In this document: piece by piece, positions 6,554 through 12,889 of the stretch
Numbering within the stretch: the stretch's first letter is position 1
Layout: every line of letters starts with the position of its first letter
Made by a program: the position numbers and the translations under genes
NCBI GenBank assembly: GCA_012512865.1
Contig: JAAZDH010000189.1
Coordinates: 1 to 15,464, forward strand
Origin: Clostridiaceae bacterium
GTDB taxonomy: Bacteria; Bacillota; Clostridia; Acetivibrionales; DUMC01
DNA: 15,464 nt
Direction of reading: 5' to 3'
The notes under the pieces: model-generated
Databases searched by the model: none
The model's input: only the letters and a program-made list of their open reading frames with translations
Told to the model about the DNA's origin: nothing

Positions 6554-9137
6554 AAGTGATAACATGATGAATCATGACATGGCAAATCGTAACATGGTAA
6601 AGTCAAAAGTAAAACCAAGGGGAGCAAGGCTATTTATCAACCAGGGATTTGTAAAGGCAAAGGTTGCTCTTGCAATCCTTGTTGCAGTGGTGCAGTTGTT
6701 CACGGCGGCAATACCCGTGGTGGTGGAAGCGGATTCCGCCGGCAGCGTGTCTCTTAATGTTGAAGTGAACGAAAAACTTGTAGCAGGAGAATTTTTTACT
6801 GTAGAAGCCACCGTAACAAACAATACGAATGCAGTTATTACCAATGTTAGTTTTTATGTTATAACGACTGGTTCGCTTAAAGCCCTGGGTGAAAACCCAA
6901 GCACAATTGCAATTATAAAAGAGGGTGAAAGCAAATCCTTTAGGGCAGAGCTCATGTACACCGGAACTCCTGATATTGTTTCTATAGGTTTTAGATGCGA
7001 TTACGATGGAGGAAGCCCTATAACTACATCCAGGAACGTGTATTTTGCAGCCAAGGATGCAACGCCGCCCTCGACTCCCGATGTAACAAAGGTGGAGCCG
7101 GTATTAAAAGTGAAGAGCGGTATTTCAATGCCGTTATTTAATGCAGGGGAGGATGTGACCCTAAGTATTCCTATTGTTAATAACAGTACTTATGTAGCAA
7201 AAAATGTGAGGGTTGCCATTGATACAAGTAATGTGAATACGCTGCCCTTTACTTTTGACCAGGTGGCCCTGGTTGACAGCATGGAAGAAATAAAGGCAAA
7301 CGAGGAGGCGGAAGCCTCTTTTAACATAAAAATAAAGCCTGATGCAAAGGAAGGCCTTTACCCGGTAGTATTGAATTTCCAGTATAATAATATTTATGGT
7401 AACAAGTATACACTTTCAGAAACAATCTATATCAGGGTTTTGAATAATGAAGCCCCGCCGAAGCTTATATTGGACGATATCCATACCTACAGCAGTGACC
7501 CGACGCCTGGAAACATCATGAGCTTGGCACTAACTTTCAAGAACCAGGGAACTTTGCCAGCAAAAGACGTAAATGTCAAGCTTGAAGGGTTGAGCAGCGA
7601 GGGGGTTACTACATACAAATCCGCTGTTACAAGATATTTAAACCAAATTGGCGGCGGTGAAAAAGGTGTTGCCGAGTACATGCTGCTTATATCGGAAAAA
7701 TTTACGGGCACCAGTATCTCCCTTAATGCAAGGGTTGAATACAAGGATGGGGTAGGAAACTCTTATTCCGATGATTATACATTTTTCATACGGATAAACC
7801 AAAAAGAAGAAGAGAAAAAGGAAATCAAAAAGCCCGAACTTGCCGTGAGGGATTTATATTTCCCCGGGGATGCGGTTCAGGCAGGCGAAGAATTTGAACT
7901 TGGTTTTATACTGGAAAATGAGGGTAATGACAAGGCTCAAAACGTGAAGGTCTCGCTGTCCTGCGAACCCGGGATATTGCCCAAATCGGCAAGCACGATT
8001 GTTTTTGACACACTGGAGGAAGGGCAGGAGAAAGACCTGAAGTTTGCTTTTATCGCAGATAAAAAAGCAAGCACAAAGAACTACTTGGTAACTATAAGTA
8101 TTGATTATGAAGGTATTATCCCGGAAGAAGGTGGCAGGGATGAAAATGCCCCGGGAGGCAGGACCGAGAAATATTCGTTGACCAGGTATGCAGGGATTTA
8201 CGTGGAAGAGCTGGTAGAGGAAGAAGAAGAGGAAGAGGAAGAGAAAGAGGAGAAGACCGTTCCGAAAATCATAATAAGCAAGTACTCCTTTGAACCTGAA
8301 GATATCAGGGCAGGGCATAATTTCAAGCTGAAATTGTCTTTCCTTAACACCAGCAAGATACGGCCCGTAAGGAATATCAAGGTGACATTTTCGGCGGATG
8401 AAGGCGTATTTATACCGGCCAACAGCAGTAACACGTTCTTTATAGAGAACATGGGGATACAGGAAATAGTGGAGCGGGAGGTTGAGCTTCATCCCAAGTC
8501 GGATGCCGCCGCAAAGTCCCACATATTGAACATAGTTTTTGAGTACGAGGATGAAAAGGGCAATCAATACAGTACATCGGAGAAAATAAGCATCCCGGTG
8601 AAACAGGAGCAAAGGCTTGTTGTAGGGCAGCCAAGCATGCCTCAATCCACCATGGAGGGACAGCCCATACCCTTATTCCTGGAATTCTACAACATGGGCA
8701 AGAGCGTTTTGTACAACCTCATGGTGAAATTTGAAGGTGAAGGTTTTCAAGCTGAAAATGCCAGCTATTTTGCGGGTAATTTTGAAGCCGGAAGAGGAGA
8801 TTATTTCGAGGTAATGCTGACGCCCCTAACATCAGGGGAAGTAAAAGGAGCCATTGTGTTTACGTTTGAAGATGCGACAGGCGAAAAGAGCGAGGTAAGA
8901 CAGGAGATAACCGTTAATGTAATGCCCATGGCAAGACCTGAATTCCCAATTGATTACGAGATACCGGGAGAGCCCATGCCGGGTGAAATGCCCGGCCAGG
9001 AGGGCCAGTGGAAAAAACTGCTTACCCCGTTGAATATCGGGATTGCAGGCGGCGGATTGCTTGTAATAGTTATTGTTGTAATAATAATACTCCGCAGGAG
9101 GCGGATAAGAAAGGCGGTCATGGATCTCGATGAATAG
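6528..9137 (+). CDS. Large membrane-anchored extracellular protein with about six Ig-like (CARDB/COG1361-like) repeats
   Basis: About 869 residues. There is a basic N-region, a hydrophobic segment (46-66) and a likely signal cleavage after VVVEA (near 68). Six domains of about 105-120 residues follow, at roughly 73-177, 187-307, 312-425, 435-560, 577-695 and 695-802. Each shows the pattern of a G-E-x-F/V strand, an N-x-G or N-N-T turn, NVKV, and a late Y-x-D/E-x-x-G-x-x-Y element. This resembles CARDB/NEW3 adhesin-like modules. A Glu-rich hinge is encoded at 8215-8255. A Pro/Gly linker precedes one membrane helix (837-855) and a short RRRR tail. By position it is the partner of the ATPase and permease, replacing a MacA-type adaptor; this is inferred. 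The start is uncertain. TTG 6528 is 10 bases after GGGAGG (6512-6517), inside the ATPase gene. ATG 6564 and ATG 6594 lack a ribosome site but would give a shorter signal peptide. Confidence 0.8.
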   Translation: MKWSKRVIKSDNMMNHDMANRNMVKSKVKPRGARLFINQGFVKAKVALAILVAVVQLFTAAIPVVVEADSAGSVSLNVEVNEKLVAGEFFTVEATVTNNTNAVITNVSFYVITTGSLKALGENPSTIAIIKEGESKSFRAELMYTGTPDIVSIGFRCDYDGGSPITTSRNVYFAAKDATPPSTPDVTKVEPVLKVKSGISMPLFNAGEDVTLSIPIVNNSTYVAKNVRVAIDTSNVNTLPFTFDQVALVDSMEEIKANEEAEASFNIKIKPDAKEGLYPVVLNFQYNNIYGNKYTLSETIYIRVLNNEAPPKLILDDIHTYSSDPTPGNIMSLALTFKNQGTLPAKDVNVKLEGLSSEGVTTYKSAVTRYLNQIGGGEKGVAEYMLLISEKFTGTSISLNARVEYKDGVGNSYSDDYTFFIRINQKEEEKKEIKKPELAVRDLYFPGDAVQAGEEFELGFILENEGNDKAQNVKVSLSCEPGILPKSASTIVFDTLEEGQEKDLKFAFIADKKASTKNYLVTISIDYEGIIPEEGGRDENAPGGRTEKYSLTRYAGIYVEELVEEEEEEEEEKEEKTVPKIIISKYSFEPEDIRAGHNFKLKLSFLNTSKIRPVRNIKVTFSADEGVFIPANSSNTFFIENMGIQEIVEREVELHPKSDAAAKSHILNIVFEYEDEKGNQYSTSEKISIPVKQEQRLVVGQPSMPQSTMEGQPIPLFLEFYNMGKSVLYNLMVKFEGEGFQAENASYFAGNFEAGRGDYFEVMLTPLTSGEVKGAIVFTFEDATGEKSEVRQEITVNVMPMARPEFPIDYEIPGEPMPGEMPGQEGQWKKLLTPLNIGIAGGGLLVIVIVVIIILRRRRIRKAVMDLDE
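6559..6605 (+). repeat. Degenerate 15-16-bp repeat, 3 units, at the start of the repeat-protein gene
   Basis: GATAACATGATGAATC (6559-6574), ATGACATGGCAAATC (6575-6589) and GTAACATGGTAAAGTC (6590-6605) are related. They span the ATPase/repeat-protein junction and encode DNMMNHDMANRNMVKS, a stretch ahead of the signal peptide. Confidence 0.6.
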
Positions 9138-10506
9138 CATCGATATTACTGCAATGGCCTTCAAGAATCTGTGGAGAAGAAAAGTAAGGACCGTTCTGAC
9201 CATACTGGGGGTTGTTGTAGGGACTGCATCAATAGTAATGATGCTTTCAATCGGCATAGGTATGAATGAAAGTTTCAAACAACAGGTAAGCATGATGGGA
9301 AGCCTCAACTTAATTACTGTAAATCCCTACTATTACCCGGAGATTGATGATGGAGGCAAGGTGGGGTACGTAGAACCCCAACGGAATACACTGGATGACA
9401 AGGCGCTGGAAAAAATAGCGCAGATTGATGGGGTTGAAGCTGTGACCCCGCTGCTGTACTACTACCTTAAGTTTGTGTCGGGCAAGTACGTGGCGTATGG
9501 CCAGGTTGTGGGCATATATGCGGACACGATGGAGGCATTTGATTTTAAACTGAGCCAGGGAAGGCATCTTACCTCCGAGGATACCAATGCGCTTGTATTT
9601 GGAAGCAGCATGGTGTACAATTTTTATGACCCCAGTTCCAGGGGGCGATACTGGTACTATGGGATGCAGGAAGAAGCCGCTATCGATGTTATGAATGATA
9701 AAATCGTCATGACCTTCGACATGAGCTACGGGGAAAAACGCCCGGGAGGAGGCGGCCAGCCAAGGGACATAAGGAAAAGGCCTATTGAAGTCAAGGTGGT
9801 TGGTTTGCTTGAGCAAGGGCAGAGTGAGAAAGATTATTCGGCATACATTAATATTGATTACTTGAAAAAACTGATAAAAGCAAACACCCAAACAAACAAG
9901 ATGCCCGGGAGAATATCGTACGGAACGAGTAATAACACGGAAAGCTATGAACAGGCCTGGGTCAAGGTAACGAAGCTGGAAGACGTGGAGAGGGTGCAAA
10001 AAGCCATAAATCAAATGGGTTACGGGGCATACAGCCTCACGGATATATTACGGCAGATGCTTGATGCCACGAAAACCATCAGGATGGTACTTGGGGCAAT
10101 AGGAGCTGTAGCCTTTTTCATAGCGGCCATTGGAATTATGAATACGATGATAATGTCAATTTACGAGCGTACGAAAGAGATTGGCATAATGAAGGTCCTT
10201 GGCTGCATGCTGAAAGATATCAGGAAGTTGTTCCTGCTTGAATCGGCATTGATAGGATTACTGGGAAGTATTCTTGGGATAGGTTTCAGTTATGGTGTAT
10301 CATACCTGATGAACCGTGCGGATATAAGTTTTCTTGATTACGGCTGGTATTACTCGTACGGCGAAAAGGCGCAAATATCGGTTATTCCCTTGTGGCTTAC
10401 GCTTGCGGCGATTGGTTTCGGGTCAGTTGTTGGAATACTTTCAGGTGCGTACCCCGCTGCAAGGGCCATGAGGATAAGTGCTCTCGAAGCCATAAGGAAT
10501 GAGTAA
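9130..10506 (+). CDS. MacB/FtsX-family ABC permease
   Basis: A 458-residue permease with the MacB plan. A short cytoplasmic helix (MAFKNLWRRKVRTVLTILGV) leads into the first membrane segment. A periplasmic-core-like extracellular domain of about 270 residues follows. Three C-terminal membrane segments then make the FtsX domain (about 319-345, 365-390 and 415-440). The coupling motif GIMNTMIMSIYERTKEIGIM and the C-terminal YPAARAMRISALEAIR are diagnostic. ATG 9130 overlaps the preceding stop by 8 bases, so translation is coupled. The extracellular domain is rich in Tyr and Gly (WYYGMQ and GRYWYYG). MacB-type transporters work as mechanotransmitters or exporters of peptides, lipids or antibiotics; no substrate can be read here. 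It is the last gene of the operon and is followed by a terminator hairpin. Confidence 0.93.
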   Translation: MNSIDITAMAFKNLWRRKVRTVLTILGVVVGTASIVMMLSIGIGMNESFKQQVSMMGSLNLITVNPYYYPEIDDGGKVGYVEPQRNTLDDKALEKIAQIDGVEAVTPLLYYYLKFVSGKYVAYGQVVGIYADTMEAFDFKLSQGRHLTSEDTNALVFGSSMVYNFYDPSSRGRYWYYGMQEEAAIDVMNDKIVMTFDMSYGEKRPGGGGQPRDIRKRPIEVKVVGLLEQGQSEKDYSAYINIDYLKKLIKANTQTNKMPGRISYGTSNNTESYEQAWVKVTKLEDVERVQKAINQMGYGAYSLTDILRQMLDATKTIRMVLGAIGAVAFFIAAIGIMNTMIMSIYERTKEIGIMKVLGCMLKDIRKLFLLESALIGLLGSILGIGFSYGVSYLMNRADISFLDYGWYYSYGEKAQISVIPLWLTLAAIGFGSVVGILSGAYPAARAMRISALEAIRNE

Positions 10507-10529
10507 CCGGTTGGCGCTAAATATTAGCC

Positions 10530-10557
10530 TTGACTTTTATAATGGCTGGTATATTAT
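10530..10557 (+). promoter_or_regulatory. Sigma-A-type promoter for the first TIM-barrel gene, inside the terminator
   Basis: TTGACT (10530-10535) lies 16 bases before TATTAT (10552-10557). The overlapping TGGTATATT could also act as an extended -10. Transcription would begin near 10564, so the new transcript lacks the left arm of the hairpin and cannot be stopped by it. Confidence 0.5.
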
Positions 10558-10584
10558 AAGAATAGTATATTAGCCATTTTTTTT
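10541..10584 (+). terminator. Intrinsic terminator of the ABC operon
   Basis: AATGGCTGGTATATTAT pairs with ATAGTATATTAGCCATT (14 of 17 positions Watson-Crick) and is followed by eight T (10577-10584). It lies 34 bases after the permease stop. Bases 10521-10529 (ATATTAGCC) repeat the right arm and could pair with 10544-10552 instead (9 bp including two G-U pairs), giving a competing structure. Confidence 0.7.
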
Positions 10585-10605
10585 CTTATGGAAGGAGTGA
10601 GCTTG

Positions 10606-11457
10606 ATGGCGGATTTCAAAATAGGTGTTATTATCGATTCGTTCCGCATGGACATCAAGGAAGCGGTAAAGAAAGCAAGGGATGTGGGAGCGGAAGGAAT
10701 CCAGGTTTATACCACGGCGGGACCAATGGCACCTGAAAACCTTGACAGCAGGAAAAGAAAAGAGTTTCTCGACCTGGTCAAGTCAAATGGCCTCGTAATA
10801 TCTGCCTTGTGCGGCGATCTTGGCAAGGGTTTTACGAACAGGGAAAACAATCCTGCCTTGATAGAGAAGTCAAAAAGGATCATGGACCTGGCAAAGGACC
10901 TGGAGACTAACGTAGTCACAACCCATATCGGTGTTGTACCGCAGGATCCAAATCATCCAAGATGGGCTGTCCTGAAGGAAGCATGCGAGGAACTGGCGGA
11001 GTATGGCGACAAGGTTGGGGCAAGTTTTGCCATTGAAACAGGTCCTGAAACATCGGCAGTGCTGAAAAAATTCCTTGACGGCCTGGGTGCAAGGGGAGTA
11101 AGGGTTAATCTTGACCCGGCAAATCTTGTCATGGTAGTGGGAGATGACCCGGTAGAAGCGGTTTATAACCTTAAAGACTACATTGTACATACACATGCAA
11201 AAGATGGAATTATGCTGAAGAAAGGCAATCCAGAAGCAATATACGGGGCAATTGAAGAAGAAATACAATTTGGAGAGTATTTCAAGGAAGTTCCCCTGGG
11301 AGAAGGCAACGTTAATTTTCCAAGATACCTGAAAGCGTTAAAGTCTATTGGGTACAACGGATTTTTAACAATTGAGAGAGAAGTGGGGGATAACCCTGAG
11401 CAGGATATAAGGATGGCAGTCCAATTCCTGAAAAAGGTCATGGCAGAATTAGACTAA
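10606..11457 (+). CDS. Sugar phosphate isomerase/epimerase-like TIM-barrel protein (AP endonuclease 2 family)
   Basis: A 283-residue protein of the xylose-isomerase-like TIM-barrel superfamily (PF01261), cytoplasmic and metal-dependent. Metal ligands expected at barrel-strand ends are visible: Glu in FAIETGPET, Asp in RVNLDPANL, His in IVHTHAKDG and Glu in FLTIEREVG. VVTTHIGVVP supplies another conserved His. The frame is open from ATG 10588, but that ATG precedes the ribosome site AAGGAG (10592-10597). ATG 10606, 8 bases after it, begins MADFKIGVIIDSF, the usual barrel start. The reaction (keto-sugar or inositol epimerisation or isomerisation) cannot be told from sequence. A second, divergent member of the same superfamily follows 200 bases later, so the two may act in one pathway. 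No kinase, dehydrogenase or sugar transporter is next to them. Confidence 0.85.
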   Translation: MADFKIGVIIDSFRMDIKEAVKKARDVGAEGIQVYTTAGPMAPENLDSRKRKEFLDLVKSNGLVISALCGDLGKGFTNRENNPALIEKSKRIMDLAKDLETNVVTTHIGVVPQDPNHPRWAVLKEACEELAEYGDKVGASFAIETGPETSAVLKKFLDGLGARGVRVNLDPANLVMVVGDDPVEAVYNLKDYIVHTHAKDGIMLKKGNPEAIYGAIEEEIQFGEYFKEVPLGEGNVNFPRYLKALKSIGYNGFLTIEREVGDNPEQDIRMAVQFLKKVMAELD

Positions 11458-11460
11458 CCT

Positions 11461-11480
11461 TATGCATGTATATGCATGTA
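11461..11480. repeat. Exact 10-bp duplication TATGCATGTA x2
   Basis: Two exact copies start 3 bases after the stop codon. Just beyond them, 11480-11505 can form an imperfect hairpin whose loop is T-rich. No T-tract follows the stem, so I do not call a terminator. Confidence 0.6.
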
Positions 11481-11524
11481 TATACAGGTTTTTTGCCTAT
11501 ATATGCTAATTAACAATATATAAC

Positions 11525-11587
11525 GATTAACCAAATTTACCAAGTTGACCGGATTAACCGGATTAACCAGGTTAACCAGGTTAATTA
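11525..11587. repeat. 9-bp tandem repeat, 7 units
   Basis: Units of the type GATTAACCR (for example GATTAACCA, GATTAACCG, GGTTAACCA) run without gaps at 11525, 11534, 11543, 11552, 11561, 11570 and 11579. Because 9 is a multiple of 3 the array keeps a frame open (TGLTGLTRLTRL) and artificially lengthens the downstream gene. Confidence 0.85.
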
Positions 11588-11658
11588 ATTTGCTTTGGAA
11601 AGGAGGAAGGCACTATTTTCGTTCATGCACGGTGAATGGGAATATGTGTCATATTTTT

Positions 11659-12534
11659 ATGAAACTTGGAATTAGCTCTTATTGTTATCACCAGTTAATA
11701 GTAAGCGGGGCAATGACCCAGTTTGATACTATTAGAAAGGCAAAGGAAATGGGATTTGATGTAATCGAGTTTTCAGGGTTTGATGTCCCGGAAGGCCAAT
11801 CAAAGGAATCCTTTGCGGAAAGGGTCAGGGAAGAATGTGCCCGCGTGGGTATAGAATTTGGGAATTATACCATAAACGCGGATTTTATTAATGGCTCCGG
11901 CGGAAACCTGGAAGCTGAAATCGAAAGGTTGAAGGAAGAGGTCAAGATAGCAAAAATACTGGGGGCAAAAGGCATGCGCCATGACGCCGCCTGGGGATTC
12001 AAGCCAGGGTACAAGGGCCCCAGGGGTTTTGATGATGCCCTTCCTGTACTGGCAAAAGGCTGCAAGGCTGTCACAGGGTTTGCCAAGGAACTTGGTATAA
12101 GGACCATGGTGGAGAATCATGGGTATTTCTGCCAGGACAGCGACAGGATGGAAAAACTTGTAAACAACGTTAATGACGAGAATTTCGGGCTTCTCGTGGA
12201 TATTGGGAATTTCCTTTGCGCCGACGAGGACCCTGCCAAGGCAGTGGGAAAAGTTGCTCAATATGCTTTCCATGTCCATGTAAAGGATTTTCATGTGAAA
12301 CCAGGTTCCGGTATCAACCCTGGGACCGGATGGTTCAGGACAAGGGCGGGCAACTACCTGCGCGGTGCCATTATAGGCCATGGCGAAGTCCCGGTTTTAC
12401 AGTGCCTTGAATTACTGAAGAAGACAGGATACAATGGCACGGTTTCAATGGAGTTCGAGGGCTTGGAAGACCCGATCAAGGGTATATCCATAGGCCTGGA
12501 GAATTTAAAAAGGTTTATGGCAAGCCTTTCCTAG
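11659..12534 (+). CDS. Sugar phosphate isomerase/epimerase-like TIM-barrel protein, second copy type
   Basis: A 291-residue xylose-isomerase-like TIM barrel, clearly different from the neighbour at 10606. Metal-site residues are visible: Glu in TMVENHGYF, Asp in GLLVDIGNF, His in FHVHVKDFHVK and Glu in VSMEFEGLED. A conserved RHDAAW follows the strand that often carries a His or Asp in this family. The start is uncertain. ATG 11659 (MKLGISSYCYHQL) fits the family, but no good ribosome site precedes it. A strong AAAGGAGGAAGG lies at about 11599-11610, 50 bases earlier. ATG 11644 and GTG 11632 are in frame between them. The longer frame back to 11545 is repeat DNA and is rejected. The gene ends before a bidirectional terminator. 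The substrate is unknown. Confidence 0.83.
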   Translation: MKLGISSYCYHQLIVSGAMTQFDTIRKAKEMGFDVIEFSGFDVPEGQSKESFAERVREECARVGIEFGNYTINADFINGSGGNLEAEIERLKEEVKIAKILGAKGMRHDAAWGFKPGYKGPRGFDDALPVLAKGCKAVTGFAKELGIRTMVENHGYFCQDSDRMEKLVNNVNDENFGLLVDIGNFLCADEDPAKAVGKVAQYAFHVHVKDFHVKPGSGINPGTGWFRTRAGNYLRGAIIGHGEVPVLQCLELLKKTGYNGTVSMEFEGLEDPIKGISIGLENLKRFMASLS

Positions 12535-12558
12535 CTGGAAAGGGTTCTAAAAATATTA

Positions 12559-12590
12559 AAAGCCGTAGAATCTTGATTTTCTACGGCTTT
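12559..12590. terminator. Bidirectional intrinsic terminator
   Basis: AAAGCCGTAGAA (12559-12570) and TTCTACGGCTTT (12579-12590) form a perfect 12-bp stem with an 8-base loop. T-rich sequence follows on both strands: CATTAATTTT to the right, and TTAATATTTTT when read leftwards. It serves the TIM-barrel gene from the left and tRNA-Lys from the right. Confidence 0.85.
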
Positions 12591-12605
12591 CATTAATTTT
12601 AATGT

Positions 12606-12681
12606 TGGTGGGCCATCAGGGACTCGAACCCGGGACACCCTGATTAAGAGTCAGGTGCTCTACCAACTGAGCTAATGGCCC
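12606..12681 (-). tRNA. tRNA-Lys (anticodon CTT), CCA encoded
   Basis: 76 nt with a full cloverleaf: acceptor GGGCCAT/ATGGCCC, D stem GCTC/GAGC, anticodon stem CCTGA/TCAGG with loop CTCTTAA (anticodon CTT), and T loop TTCGAGT. ACCA is encoded at the 3' end. The T stem CCGGG/CCCTG has one C-U mismatch at its second pair (50-64). A consensus promoter lies upstream and a terminator downstream, so it is a single-gene transcript. Confidence 0.95.
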
Positions 12682-12698
12682 ACGTGTGACACATTAAT

Positions 12699-12727
12699 AT
12701 TATAAAGAGTAACATTGGTATTGTCAA
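12699..12727 (-). promoter_or_regulatory. Consensus sigma-A promoter of tRNA-Lys
   Basis: On the minus strand TTGACA (12722-12727), a 17-base spacer and TATAAT (12699-12704) match the consensus at every position. Transcription would begin near 12692, about 11 bases before the tRNA. The perfect match fits strong expression of a stable RNA. Confidence 0.9.
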
Positions 12728-12734
12728 TATAAAT

Positions 12735-12760
12735 ATTTTGTTTAAAGATTTTGTTTAATG
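12735..12760. repeat. 13-bp near-exact duplication
   Basis: ATTTTGTTTAAAG (12735-12747) is followed directly by ATTTTGTTTAATG (12748-12760). It lies upstream of the divergent tRNA promoter. Nothing else is apparent in 12761-12819. Confidence 0.65.
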
Positions 12761-12819
12761 ATATTAATCTGTATAATGAAACTAATTTGTGCAATGATGC
12801 CGAATGGTGTTACATGGTA

Positions 12820-12846
12820 TTGAATATTGATATAGCGTTGTATAAT
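12820..12846 (+). promoter_or_regulatory. Possible promoter of the homocysteine methyltransferase gene
   Basis: TTGAAT (12820-12825) precedes TATAAT (12841-12846) with a short 15-base spacer. The TATAAT overlaps the first ATG of the open frame (12845), which argues that this ATG is not the translation start. No S-box or T-box structure is apparent in the short leader. Confidence 0.45.
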
Positions 12847-12889
12847 GGTATTAAATATTACTCAATGCTTAAGATGGGGGTTGATAAGC

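Noticed and set aside
7854..8645. 263-codon minus-strand frame inside the Ig-repeat gene
   Set aside because: Lies wholly within a well-supported plus-strand gene, shows no domain pattern, and its composition is that of a shadow frame.
9310..10014. 234-codon minus-strand frame inside the permease gene
   Set aside because: Shadow of the extracellular domain of the permease; no family motif and no ribosome site evident.
11545..11658. N-terminal extension of the second TIM-barrel protein (TGLTGLTRLTRL)
   Set aside because: It is translation of the 9-bp array and spacer; family members begin at the MKLGISSYCYH motif.
12776..12800. Second ECF-type -35 (TGAAAC) before the homocysteine methyltransferase gene
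   Set aside because: No CGTC or CGTA occurs at 15-17 bases downstream.
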